The notes beneath the pieces are model-generated. The model was not told the DNA's origin. It did not search any database and saw only the letters and a list, made by a program, of their open reading frames with translations. Made by a program: the position numbers and the translations under genes. From Phycisphaerae bacterium (GTDB taxonomy: Bacteria; Planctomycetota; Phycisphaerae; Sedimentisphaerales; Anaerobacaceae), in the NCBI GenBank assembly GCA_017993835.1, contig JAGOLX010000032.1, positions 1 to 64,000 on the forward strand: DNA of 64,000 nt. The letters run 5' to 3'. Shown piece by piece: positions 35,016 through 49,389 of the stretch. Each line of letters begins with the position of its first letter. Positions within the stretch are counted from its first letter, which is position 1.

Positions 35016-35897
35016 CTACTGCCAGACTTCCAATTCGAGCTCCAGCTCGACGTCGAACTGCTCATGGACCCGCTGGCGGATCACATCGATCAATCGCGTC
35101 ACGTCCCGGCTGGTGCAACCATCCTTGGCGACGATGAAATTCGCGTGCTTCTCGCTGACCACGGCGCCGCCGATCTGGTGTCCTTTGAGGCCCGCGCGGT
35201 CGATCAGGGCGCCCGCCGACGCGCCGGGCGGGTTCTTGAACACGCACCCGCAGTTGCGGGTGTTCAAGGGCTGGCTGTTCTTCTTATAGATCCAGCCTTC
35301 CTTGACCGTCCGCATGATCTTCTCGGGATCGCCCGGGGTCAGTTTGAGCTGGGCATTCAGGATGAACCGGGCCCGGATGTTCACCGTGCGATAGTCGAAG
35401 ATCAGCTCGGGCTTCTTCTTCTCGAAGACGGTGCCCTGGACGTCCATCAGGGTGACTGCTTCGACCGCGGAACCGATGTCGCCGAACCGGCCGCCGGCGT
35501 TCATGCGGACCGCGCCACCGACCGAGCCGGGGATGCCCGTCAGGGCCTCGACGCCCGAGAGCCCCTTCTCCACGCAATCGAGGACCAGCTTGCTCAGCTC
35601 GGCGCCCGCCCAGGCGGTGACGGTCTCGCCCTCGAACTGGGTCTGGCCGAACTCCCCGCTCTGGAGCTGGATCACCGCGCCGCGGACCCCCTCATCGCTC
35701 ACGAGCAGATTGGACCCGAAACCCAGGACGTGCATGCGGATGTGGTTCTCGCCACACCGACGAATGATCTCCTTCAACTCCTTGGCATTCCTCGGGCGGA
35801 GAAAGAAGTCCGCAGGGCCTCCCAGGCGATACCACGTGTGCGGCGCCAGCGGGTGGTTCTGTTCAACGATTTCTTCGTAGCCGCTGAATATACTCAT
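35016..35897 (-). CDS. murB: UDP-N-acetylenolpyruvoylglucosamine reductase
   Basis: 293 aa from the ATG at 35897 (MSIFSGYEEIVEQN; AAGGTG 7 nt upstream), which overlaps the murC end by 35 bp. FAD enzyme reducing the enolpyruvyl group to give UDP-MurNAc. Motifs: HTWYRLGGPADFF, VLGFGSNLLVSDEGVRGAVI, GIPGSVGGAVRMNAG, and NCGCVFKNPPGASAGALID. The acid-catalytic position in GCVFKNP is Cys, as in short (type II) MurB. The C-terminus (VELELEVWQ) matches the family. Part of the mur block. Confidence 0.95.
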   Translation of the reverse strand: MSIFSGYEEIVEQNHPLAPHTWYRLGGPADFFLRPRNAKELKEIIRRCGENHIRMHVLGFGSNLLVSDEGVRGAVIQLQSGEFGQTQFEGETVTAWAGAELSKLVLDCVEKGLSGVEALTGIPGSVGGAVRMNAGGRFGDIGSAVEAVTLMDVQGTVFEKKKPELIFDYRTVNIRARFILNAQLKLTPGDPEKIMRTVKEGWIYKKNSQPLNTRNCGCVFKNPPGASAGALIDRAGLKGHQIGGAVVSEKHANFIVAKDGCTSRDVTRLIDVIRQRVHEQFDVELELELEVWQ

Positions 35898-37278
35898 CTG
35901 CCACCTTCCAGACATCTCCGGCGCCCATGGTGACGACCACGTCGCCGGCTCTGACATGCTGCTCCAAATGGTCGCACGCCGCATCAAACGTCATGACGTG
36001 CTCCGCGTCCGTGCCGCTGCGCCGGATCCGGTCGGCCAGGATCTTCGCGTTGACCGCGCTGCAACTGGCCTGGGAATCCCGTGCGAAGTAGATTTCCGGG
36101 ATGATCACCTTGTCGGCCTGGGCGAAGCTGGTCGCGAACTCCTCGAGCAGGGCCTGCGTCCGACTGTACTGATGGGCCTGGAAGACGCACCAGAGCCGAC
36201 GGGGCTGGTACCGCTGGCGGATCGCCTTGAGGCTCGCCTGGATCTCCGTCGGGTGATGGGCGTAATCGTCGAGCACGGAAATGCCGGCGAGCTGCGCCTT
36301 GAGCATGAGCCGACGGTCCATCCCCTGGAAGCCGTCCAGAGCGCCGAGGAGCGGGTCGGGCTCGACCCCGACACTCAACCCCATCGCGACTACCGCCAGG
36401 GCGTTGCGAACGTTGTGTACTCCCGGCAGCGAGATTTTCGCGGGTCCCAGGCGCCGTCCATCCTGGAACACGTCGAAGTGATAGAGGCCGTCGACCTCGC
36501 GGAGGTTCTTGGCCGAGACGTTGCACTGCGGATCGAGACCGAACGTGATGACGCGCGGGTGCACGGAGGCACTCTCCCTCCCCAACGCGTCGAGCATTTT
36601 TCGGACGTTGGAATCCTCGCCGCCGGCGACGATCAGGCCGTCCGGGCGGGTCCCCCGCGCGAACTGACGGAACGATTCGATGATCTCCTGTTCGTCCTTA
36701 TAGCAGTCGAGGTGATCCCGCTCGATGTTCAGGACGCAGGCGATTGCCGGCTTGAAGTTGTGGAAGCTGCGGTCATACTCGCAGGCTTCGACGATGAACA
36801 GATCGCTGTCGCCGGCGCCGGAGGAGCCGTCCAGTTGCAGGATGTCGGCGCCGACCACGAAGTTGGGGTCGAGACCGACCTGTCTAAGGCAGCAGACCAG
36901 CCAGCCGGTCGTTGTACTCTTGCCGTGGGTCCCGCTGATGGCGATGCCCTGGAAGTGGTTCATCAGCTCGCCCAGCAACTGGGCGTACTTGACGACCCGA
37001 CAGCCCCGGTGGCGGGCCGCCTGCAGCTCGGGATTGCTCTCCTGGATGGCCGCGGAGATGACGACGACATCGGTCGAAGGATCCAGATGGTCGGCGCTGT
37101 GGCCGGCGTGGATCGTCGCCCCCAGGGCATTCAGTCGCGATGTTATCGCACCAGGCCTCAGGTCGGAGCCGGTAACGATCGCCTTCTTCCCGATCAGCAA
37201 GCGGGCCAGTCCACTCATGCCGACTCCGCCGGCCCCAATGAAGTGGTATCGCGTGCCCGCGATTCTCAATCGGCTCAT
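35863..37278 (-). CDS. murC: UDP-N-acetylmuramate--L-alanine ligase
   Basis: 471 aa from the ATG at 37278 (MSRLRIAGTRYHFIGAGGVG). This start places the GAGGVGMSG loop about 14 residues in, as usual. An ATG at 37374 with AAAGGA close upstream would add 32 residues and cannot be excluded. ATP-dependent addition of L-Ala to UDP-MurNAc. Motifs: ISGTHGKSTTTGWL (P-loop), VEACEYDRSF, LNIERDHLD, GVHNVRNALAV, DDYAHHPTEI and FQAHQYSRT. Overlaps murB; the two are likely coupled. Confidence 0.94.
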   Translation of the reverse strand: MSRLRIAGTRYHFIGAGGVGMSGLARLLIGKKAIVTGSDLRPGAITSRLNALGATIHAGHSADHLDPSTDVVVISAAIQESNPELQAARHRGCRVVKYAQLLGELMNHFQGIAISGTHGKSTTTGWLVCCLRQVGLDPNFVVGADILQLDGSSGAGDSDLFIVEACEYDRSFHNFKPAIACVLNIERDHLDCYKDEQEIIESFRQFARGTRPDGLIVAGGEDSNVRKMLDALGRESASVHPRVITFGLDPQCNVSAKNLREVDGLYHFDVFQDGRRLGPAKISLPGVHNVRNALAVVAMGLSVGVEPDPLLGALDGFQGMDRRLMLKAQLAGISVLDDYAHHPTEIQASLKAIRQRYQPRRLWCVFQAHQYSRTQALLEEFATSFAQADKVIIPEIYFARDSQASCSAVNAKILADRIRRSGTDAEHVMTFDAACDHLEQHVRAGDVVVTMGAGDVWKVADEYIQRLRRNR

Positions 37279-37634
37279 AATATCTACGACCTCATATCGG
37301 TGGGCCGCCCTGACCACCCCCGTGCGCCGCGGTCCCGCGGGCACAGGATGGGTCTGAATATCCTCCATGCTCATGGCATCCTTTCCGTGAAAGCCAGGGA
37401 CGTTCGAGATCCGATGGCGAAGTCTGGAAGGAGCACCGGCTCCCCCTATCACTTCACACGTCGCACCTCAAACTTCCCCTCTCTTAACATCGGCAGAGTC
37501 TATCAGAAACCCACACCCAAAAAAAGGCCAAAACACCGTCCCCTTGCGGAAAGCCGCCGGCCGGGACATATTGCCAGGTTACCCAGTTTCGCCATTCGAT
37601 GGAGATATCCCTATCACCAGACCGGAGTTTCTTC
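37279..37634. other. Gap upstream of murC
   Basis: About 350 bp between the divergent murC and the promoter at 37635. Apart from the possible 32-codon murC extension I see no gene. A run of A (37520-37526) on the plus strand and AT-rich stretches could hold the murC promoter, but no convincing pair of hexamers was found. Confidence 0.35.
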
Positions 37635-37662
37635 TTGACTGGGAGTTATAGGACAGTATAAT
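37635..37662 (+). promoter_or_regulatory. Sigma-70-type promoter for the Cys-rich ORF and protease
   Basis: TTGACT (37635-37640), 16-bp spacer, consensus TATAAT (37657-37662). Start near 37669 gives a leader of about 60 nt before the small ORF and 260 nt before the protease gene. Confidence 0.7.
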
Positions 37663-37727
37663 GATGGACAATAGCGGTTGGATGTGCGTAGCTGATTGAC
37701 AGAAGATCAGAGGTGTTTTGCAGCGAG

Positions 37728-37904
37728 ATGCCCCTGAAGTGCCGCATCGGTACTTGTGCGGAGGGTGATCCCTGCGATTGCCGGTATGAAATCCTTCTCG
37801 GACAGTTCTGGAGGGAAGGAGATGACATGCCAACGGCACTCGAACGGGCGAGAGTGCCTGTCCGGATGCAAAACAGGCATGCCGTAGCAAGAAACGGCCA
37901 GTGA
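37728..37904 (+). CDS. Small Cys-rich protein (58 aa)
   Basis: ATG at 37728; a GTG at 37713 is an alternative. The product begins MPLKCRIGTCAEGDPCDCRY. It has four Cys in a C-x4-C-x5-C-x-C pattern, then EILLGQFWREGDDMPTALER and a basic tail ending RNGQ. It could bind zinc. It directly follows a strong promoter and ends 24 bp before the caspase-fold protease gene, so the two are probably cotranscribed. No family recognised. The DNA could instead be a structured leader. Confidence 0.45.
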   Translation: MPLKCRIGTCAEGDPCDCRYEILLGQFWREGDDMPTALERARVPVRMQNRHAVARNGQ

Positions 37905-37928
37905 TTCCACTTACGTTAATGGAGGCAG

Positions 37929-40574
37929 ATGATGTCTGAGAGTCGGTCACTTCGCAGGAACCGGTTGGGCGTCTCGTCCCCTAGTGGATGGCGAGCACAG
38001 AGTGGGAGGTATCTGCCGCTCCTGTTCTGGTCGATTTCCATGGTGCTTTCGTCATCAGGGAATCACGTCTGGTCACAAGAGGCTGATTCTCAGGCATTCA
38101 CCTGCATGCCCGCCGACTCCACGGCGACCACACAATGGGACGTGTCTCTGGCCGCGGCGGGGGACCCGGAGACAAAACGAGTTGTTGCACTTCTGATAAA
38201 CACGTCCATGCTCGACCTCATTCAGCAGAACATCGACCAATACAAGGAAGATGTGGAGTCCTCGTTTCCGGTCACACTGATGGTCATTCCGGGCACTTGG
38301 AGCAGCGCGGAGACAATTCGCCAGGAACTCATCGCGCTCTATGAGTCGGAAGGTATCTCCGGCGCCATTCTCGTTGGGAGTCTACCATACGCCAGGTGGA
38401 CGTTCCCGTGGGGGGAGCGGTGCGTTGCGCCGTTCTTCTATGAAGATCTGGATGGTGACTGGCTGGACACGAATAACGACGGCTACTATGACTACCATAC
38501 ATGGGGAATCCGTGACGGGGCGGAGATATGGGTCAGCTTCATCCGACCCACTCGGCCCACAGGTCGCGAAGCCGCATCCCTGCGGTCCTTCTTCGAGAAG
38601 ACGCACGCATACTACCAGAAGGAATTCATGCTGGACGACAGGGCCCTGGTATACGTTTCTCACGACTGGCGGTCTTTCACGGAAGACCTGGAGGAGGTGC
38701 TCTCCCCTGTTTTCGGATCCAGCATCGACGCCCTCGGCGGGGAACCCTATTATTCCAACGGCAGCAGCTACCTGACAATGCTCCAAGGCTACGCATATAC
38801 GCTGGTAACTGTGTGGTCTCATGCCGGGCCCGACGCGCACACGTTCGACGCCTCCCCCCAGAGGGTGACGAGCCAGAATATCCTGGCGCAGCCCTCCGTC
38901 GGCTTACTGACTCACATTTGGGGCTGCTCCGTGGGGAACTTCATGGAATCCGACGCGGGCCAATTCGACAATCTCGCGCTGAGCTACCTCTTCGGAGACA
39001 ACTACGGGTTGGCAGTCTGTGCGGCGACCCGATCCATCGGCACGGAGAAGCACGAGGCGGTCTTCCGGACCATGGGTCTCGGACTCGACTTGGGGATCGG
39101 CTATGCTGAAGTGCTGAGGGCCGCCTACAATTCATCGTTCATCAAGCAGCGGTTCTCCAGCGACGATGTGAACAGGTTCATATGGGGCTGGGCCCTGATG
39201 GGAAACCCCTTCATCACCATCACCGACACAACGCCCACGTACCGAGCACCCAATCACGTGCTGAACGCAACTGCGGGTCTGATCTACGAATACTACGAGG
39301 GTAGTTGGAGTGCCCTACCTCCATTCAACTCTTTGACTCCGATAGCAACAGGCTGGGCAGACTCATTCACGGTTGCGCCGAAGAGGCGGCAGAATCGCTA
39401 TGCACTGCGTTTCAAGGGATTCATCAATGTCGAGCGCAGTGGGGTCTACACCTTTGCGACAAAATCAAACGATGGGAGTCAGCTTTACATCGGCAACGCT
39501 CTTGTGGTAGACAATGACGGACTCCACGCCAAGCAGAAACGCGCGGGCTGCCTGCTCCTAACGCAGGGTATGCATCCAATCACGGTGACCTTCTTCGATG
39601 ATACCGGGGTTGATATTCTGGAGGTCGAGTACGGCGGCCCTGGGATTCCCGACCAGATCATCCCAAGCGACGTCTTGTTCACGGGGTCGGATGGGGGTCA
39701 GAGCGGTCCCCCGGTGGCGCAGGACATGGCCGTCTCGGCAAGCATAAGCACACCGGTTATCGTTACTCTGGAGGCCGTCGACGATGGCCGGCCCAATCCG
39801 CCCGGGAGCCTGAGCTACACGATTGTGTCTCTGCCCAAGCACGGACGCCTGGAGTCCGTGGGCGGCGCGGCAATCACGACCGTCCCCGCCGCATTGGCCA
39901 ATCCCGCCGATAAAGTCGTCTACCGGCCGAACCAGGACTGGATCGGAGACGACAGCTTCACCTTCTACGCGCACGATGGCGGGACCGCCCCCCTCGGCGG
40001 CAAATCGAACACCGCCACGGTGAACATCACGATCGTCAGGGAGATCACCGTCGAGTACCGGATCGCCGACGGCAAGGACGACGCCCACGGCATGAAGTTC
40101 GCCATCAGCCAGTGGGTGGACACGCCCGCGCTGGCCATTGGAGGATACGCCGGCGGCGTGCGATTCCGCAACGTGGAGATTCCCCAGGGCGCGCTGATCC
40201 GCAGCGCCAGCCTGAAGATCTGCTCCTACTCGGTCGGCCTGACCGGCCAGTTCGACGGGATACTCTATGCGGAAGACATCGACAACTCGACCGACTTCAA
40301 CACCACGAGGTTGTCGAAACAAACCAAGACACAGGCCTCCCAGGCGTGGGCATGGGACGCCGCGTCGCCTTGGACGGCGGACACCTGGTATGAGAGTCCC
40401 GATATCACGGACTTGGTCCAGGAGGTTGTCGATCGAGCCGGCTGGTCCTCAGGCAATGCGATGACCCTGATCTACTGGGCCAACTCGAACAGTGGCAGCG
40501 ACCGCAAGATCTGGGCCTACGAAGGGAATCCTGACCGGGCCGCCAGACTGGTGATCACCTACCAGCCGCGATAG
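37929..40574 (+). CDS. Secreted caspase-fold (C25 gingipain-like) protease with PA14 and cadherin-like domains
   Basis: 881 aa (ATG 37929; the next ATG at 37932 fits the GGAGG slightly better). Long N-terminal signal region (RYLPLLFWSISMVLSSSG). Residues about 75-430 form a caspase-like fold with the His in VTVWSHAGPDAH (His298) and the Cys in THIWGCSVGNF (Cys333), the dyad of the gingipain group. Next is a PA14-type sugar-binding domain (about 455-590: RFKGFINVERSGVYTFATKS, DGSQLYIGN). Then a cadherin/Ig-like domain (about 600-705: SYTIVSLPKHGRLESVGG, DWIGDDSFTFYAHDGG) and a C-terminal beta domain of DNRLRE-like shape. It should be exported. The substrate is unknown. Confidence 0.82.
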   Translation: MMSESRSLRRNRLGVSSPSGWRAQSGRYLPLLFWSISMVLSSSGNHVWSQEADSQAFTCMPADSTATTQWDVSLAAAGDPETKRVVALLINTSMLDLIQQNIDQYKEDVESSFPVTLMVIPGTWSSAETIRQELIALYESEGISGAILVGSLPYARWTFPWGERCVAPFFYEDLDGDWLDTNNDGYYDYHTWGIRDGAEIWVSFIRPTRPTGREAASLRSFFEKTHAYYQKEFMLDDRALVYVSHDWRSFTEDLEEVLSPVFGSSIDALGGEPYYSNGSSYLTMLQGYAYTLVTVWSHAGPDAHTFDASPQRVTSQNILAQPSVGLLTHIWGCSVGNFMESDAGQFDNLALSYLFGDNYGLAVCAATRSIGTEKHEAVFRTMGLGLDLGIGYAEVLRAAYNSSFIKQRFSSDDVNRFIWGWALMGNPFITITDTTPTYRAPNHVLNATAGLIYEYYEGSWSALPPFNSLTPIATGWADSFTVAPKRRQNRYALRFKGFINVERSGVYTFATKSNDGSQLYIGNALVVDNDGLHAKQKRAGCLLLTQGMHPITVTFFDDTGVDILEVEYGGPGIPDQIIPSDVLFTGSDGGQSGPPVAQDMAVSASISTPVIVTLEAVDDGRPNPPGSLSYTIVSLPKHGRLESVGGAAITTVPAALANPADKVVYRPNQDWIGDDSFTFYAHDGGTAPLGGKSNTATVNITIVREITVEYRIADGKDDAHGMKFAISQWVDTPALAIGGYAGGVRFRNVEIPQGALIRSASLKICSYSVGLTGQFDGILYAEDIDNSTDFNTTRLSKQTKTQASQAWAWDAASPWTADTWYESPDITDLVQEVVDRAGWSSGNAMTLIYWANSNSGSDRKIWAYEGNPDRAARLVITYQPR

Positions 40575-40583
40575 ACGGGGCGG

Positions 40584-42056
<1,473 letters not shown>

Positions 42057-42241
42057 TGTGGACCTCCAATTCATTCCGTACTGACCCACCCCCCATGAGA
42101 GGCGAGAGACCGAAATCCCGGTGCATCTCCCACCGCGCAGTAGTCACAACACGCATACGATTCTATACGTCTTGGTGTTCGGGATGTCAATTCTCTGATG
42201 CCGGCGACAAACTGAGGCTGGCGGTCCGGCCGGAGATCGGG

Positions 42242-42247
42242 TATAAT
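42242..42247 (+). promoter_or_regulatory. -10 element for tmRNA
   Basis: Consensus TATAAT 41 bp before the mature tmRNA 5' end, as expected for a short precursor leader. The -35 is not clear. Confidence 0.5.
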
Positions 42248-42287
42248 GATGCCCGACGTGGATCGGTTCTTTCAGACAAGTGAATAC

Positions 42288-42641
42288 GGGGGCGAACGGC
42301 ATCGACCGGATCGCGGATGGATAAGATGCGTGCCCAGGACGCCGGTTGGCCTGGTTAATCATCCGGTACCTAATTTCTAAATGGCAACTACAACTATGCC
42401 ATGGCTGCGTAAATAACGCGGCCCGTCCTGTCGGACTGCGCCTGCGGGTCTGACAAGGGCGTCAACAAGTGGGCTGGCTTCGTCGGTCGTCCGGGCCGAC
42501 GGAGTGAGAAACACCGGACTAGCCGATCGCAGAGCTTGTGGCTTGGCGCTGCGTGACGCGAAATCTCCAATAGGGCCACTACGCACGTAGATGCTTGTCC
42601 TGAAACATCTCGGGACGGGGGTTCGAATCCCCCCGCCTCCA
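42288..42641 (+). ncRNA. ssrA: tmRNA
   Basis: Rescues stalled ribosomes by trans-translation. The 5' end GGGGGCGAACGGCATCGACC is the typical tmRNA start. GGGGGCG pairs with the 3' CGCCTCC (one G-U), and the T arm is GGGGG TTCGAAT CCCCC. A discriminator A at 42641 ends the gene. CCA is not fully encoded (ACTG follows). The tag frame runs from GGC at 42383 to TAA at 42410-42412 and reads GNYNYAMAA, close to the usual ALAA ending. Pseudoknot-like GC-rich segments follow. A minus-strand open frame over this gene is a shadow. Confidence 0.94.
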
Positions 42642-42662
42642 CTGTATTTCACTTGCCATAAG

Positions 42663-42680
42663 TGCCTGTAGCGACAGGCA
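42663..42680. repeat. Small hairpin TGCCTGT/ACAGGCA after tmRNA
   Basis: TGCCTGT, loop AGCG, ACAGGCA, just after tmRNA, without a T-run. Similar GTGCCTGT pieces lie at 17700 and 37854. It could aid 3'-end formation of tmRNA or be a short dispersed repeat. Confidence 0.35.
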
Positions 42681-42798
42681 TCGGTGTGCGTCTATTGTGA
42701 CGGCTGTCTGCACTTGGTGCGCCGACGGCACACCGATTCCGTGCCGAATCACCGGCTCGGCCTTTTGAAATCGTCCGCATCGCGAGGAGAGAGTACAC

Positions 42799-45348
<2,550 letters not shown>

Positions 45349-45351
45349 TCA

Positions 45352-47163
<1,812 letters not shown>

Positions 47164-47285
47164 TTAACACTGCCCAGAAATGCCAAGAGTGAGATGAAAA
47201 AAGAGAGCTTGGCCACGGTTTCTGGTCTTTTTCGCAATTTTCATATCCCTTTCAGTCGTTCCTGCCGGTGAATAGGATAATGGCT

Positions 47286-47819
47286 ATGGGTCAGGACAAA
47301 CGCACTCTGGACTTCCTGGGCCTGTTTGTGAGGCACCAACAGGAGATCTACGCCTACATACTGACCCTGGTGCCCCATGTCAATGATGCCGACGACCTGT
47401 TCCAGGACGGGATGACCGTGATGTGGCGGAAGTTCGACCAATTCAAGCCGGGGACAAACTTCGCGGCCTGGGGCATCCAGATCATGCGTTATCAGATCCT
47501 GGAATACCGTCGGACCCTGGCCCGCAGCAGGCGGGTTTTGATCGAGGATTCGCTGTTCGAGGCCTTGCTGGACTACATGCCCAGCATTCAGGACGAGATG
47601 GCCGTGCGGATCGAAGCCCTGCGCAAGTGCCAAGCCCGCCTGGACGACCGGGCCAAACGGATTCTCAAGATGCGCTACGAGCATAACAGCCCGGTCGAGG
47701 AGATCGCGTCCTACCTGAAGGTCTCCCGCCGGCATGTCTACCACCTTCTCGGCCAGATCAATGGAGTGCTGCTTCGGTGCATGCGCAGGACGCTGGCGGA
47801 AGGGAGCCGTCCGGTATGA
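47286..47819 (+). CDS. Planctomycete-type ECF sigma-70 factor
   Basis: 177 aa from the ATG at 47286 (MGQDKRTLDFLGLF; AGGA 8 nt upstream). Upstream ATG 47280 and GTG 47268 fit worse. Region 2: FLGLFVRHQQEIYAYILTLV, VNDADDLFQDGMTVMWRKFD, FAAWGIQIMRYQILEYRR. Region 4: RLDDRAKRILKMRYEHNSPV, EEIASYLKVSRRHVYHLL. This is the Rhodopirellula/Verrucomicrobium ECF group. Its stop overlaps the start of the FecR-like gene (ATGA), the usual sigma and anti-sigma coupling. It heads the plus-strand glycoside-hydrolase series and probably drives it. Confidence 0.92.
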   Translation: MGQDKRTLDFLGLFVRHQQEIYAYILTLVPHVNDADDLFQDGMTVMWRKFDQFKPGTNFAAWGIQIMRYQILEYRRTLARSRRVLIEDSLFEALLDYMPSIQDEMAVRIEALRKCQARLDDRAKRILKMRYEHNSPVEEIASYLKVSRRHVYHLLGQINGVLLRCMRRTLAEGSRPV

Positions 47820-49366
47820 GCACGCCTGCGTTCCCGAATATGGACGAATTGTTGCAGCGTCTGCTGGACGACCAGATCGAGCCCGACGAGATGCAGCGTC
47901 TCGGGAAGGCGATACGCGAGGACCCCCAAGTGAGGGACTACTACCTCGACAGCCTGTTGGTCTCGGCCGTGATCCGCCGTTCCAGCCAGGTGACCGGGGA
48001 GCTTTCGAAGTCAGATCTCATCCGGGCGCTCTCCAGCGGCGCCGGTCGGGGCAGTCCCAGACGTCTGGGGCGGCGCTTCCTTTCGATTGCGGCCCTCCTG
48101 TTGCTGGGGGCCCTGGTTCTGGCGTCTCTCCATTTGCTGCGTCAGAGGGCCCAAGGCCCGGCAATCGGCGTTCTGGCCGGCGAGTATGAAACGCGGTGGC
48201 GAGGATCTCATCCGCGTCCCGGTGAGTCGGTGTGCATCGGTTCCTACGACCTGCGCGAGGGAATGGCCAGGGTGGATCTGGACCAGGGGACGAGCCTGGT
48301 GCTCGAAGCTCCCTGCCAGATCGAGTTTAAGAGCGTCGCGGAAGTGGCTCTCAAGAGCGGCAGGCTGGCCGCCACGGTCCCGACGCAGGCCAGGGGTTTC
48401 CGCGTGCGCACACATGCCGCGATTATCACGGACCTGGGCACGGAGTTCGGCGTGATCGCCCATTCCGACGGGAGCGCCGAGACCCACGTTCTGAAAGGCA
48501 GTGTGACCGTGGCCCTCGATCCGAACAGATCAGGTCGGACCGCCTCGCTCGCAGTCGAGGAAGGGCAGGCCGCAGCAGTGGATGCAAGCGGACGGACGAT
48601 TCGCGACGGGCTGACTGCTCGAGCGGACCTCTTCGCCCTTCAGTTGCCATCGATCAGCCAGCCTCCCGGTCCGGCGGGACGACTGAACCTCGCGGACGTC
48701 GTGGGCCAGGGCAACGGCCGCGGCGCCGGCACGTTGGATCGGGGCATCGACGCGGGAACCGGCCGGGCGTTCAAGGGGCCAGCCACCACGATTCGGGTGG
48801 CCCGACGAAACGAGTTTCGACCGGCGCCGGAGTTCCCCTGCGTTGACGGCGTGTTCGTACCCAACGGAGCTTTGGGCCCGGTCGTAATCAGTTCCACGGG
48901 ATTGACCTTCTCCGAGTGTCCACGGACAATGGGGAGCTATTACGGTGGCCCGGTGAACAGTGGCAAGTTCTTTGATATTCCAAGTCAGCGGAGTTATGCC
49001 GCCCGGCTCGATGGCGTCAGTTTTGGCACGTCCGCCCATCCGGCTCTGAACCTCCATCCCAACGCAGGCATCACGTTCGACCTGGACCAGATTCGACGGG
49101 AGAATCCCGATGTCCGGATCGGTCGGTTCACCGCGGTGTGCGGCGTCCCCAAGGATCTGCCTCAAGCTCAGTTCAGCGCCGCCGATGCGTGGGTCCTTCT
49201 CGATGGCGTCGTTTGCCTTCGCCTGCAATATCCGGTGGAGCGGAGCGTCGTTGAGAAGGTGGATGTACCCATCCCCGCCGGGACACGGTTCCTGACGCTG
49301 ATCGCCACCTGCCCCGGGCGGGCGGACTATTCCTGGGTCTTCTTTGGCGATCCGTATCTGGAATAG
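47816..49366 (+). CDS. FecR-domain protein, likely anti-sigma or signal transducer
   Basis: 516 aa; the ATG at 47816 overlaps the sigma stop by 4 bp. The N-terminal cytoplasmic part (about 1-85) is like planctomycete anti-sigma proteins (PNMDELLQRLLDDQIEPDEM). One membrane helix (about 88-108). FecR domain (about 135-235: RVDLDQGTSLVLEAPCQIEF, VRTHAAIITDLGTEFGVI, AETHVLKGSVTVAL). The C-terminal extracytoplasmic region (about 360-516: HPNAGITFDLDQIR, FLTLIATCPGRADYSWVFFG) looks like an NPCBM-type sugar-binding module. A sensor that binds sugar outside and frees the ECF factor inside is inferred. Confidence 0.87.
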   Translation: MSTPAFPNMDELLQRLLDDQIEPDEMQRLGKAIREDPQVRDYYLDSLLVSAVIRRSSQVTGELSKSDLIRALSSGAGRGSPRRLGRRFLSIAALLLLGALVLASLHLLRQRAQGPAIGVLAGEYETRWRGSHPRPGESVCIGSYDLREGMARVDLDQGTSLVLEAPCQIEFKSVAEVALKSGRLAATVPTQARGFRVRTHAAIITDLGTEFGVIAHSDGSAETHVLKGSVTVALDPNRSGRTASLAVEEGQAAAVDASGRTIRDGLTARADLFALQLPSISQPPGPAGRLNLADVVGQGNGRGAGTLDRGIDAGTGRAFKGPATTIRVARRNEFRPAPEFPCVDGVFVPNGALGPVVISSTGLTFSECPRTMGSYYGGPVNSGKFFDIPSQRSYAARLDGVSFGTSAHPALNLHPNAGITFDLDQIRRENPDVRIGRFTAVCGVPKDLPQAQFSAADAWVLLDGVVCLRLQYPVERSVVEKVDVPIPAGTRFLTLIATCPGRADYSWVFFGDPYLE

Positions 49367-49389
49367 GTGTTCACTCTTCGGAGGCTTGT

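Noticed and set aside
37669-37928. Riboswitch or 6S-like RNA in the leader before the protease gene
   Set aside because: No known consensus seen. The reading frame with four Cys explains it at least as well, so the RNA idea is kept only as an alternative.
42377-42652. Minus-strand open frame over the tmRNA gene
   Set aside because: Its sequence is explained fully by tmRNA ends, tag and T arm. Such frames are a common false call on tmRNA.
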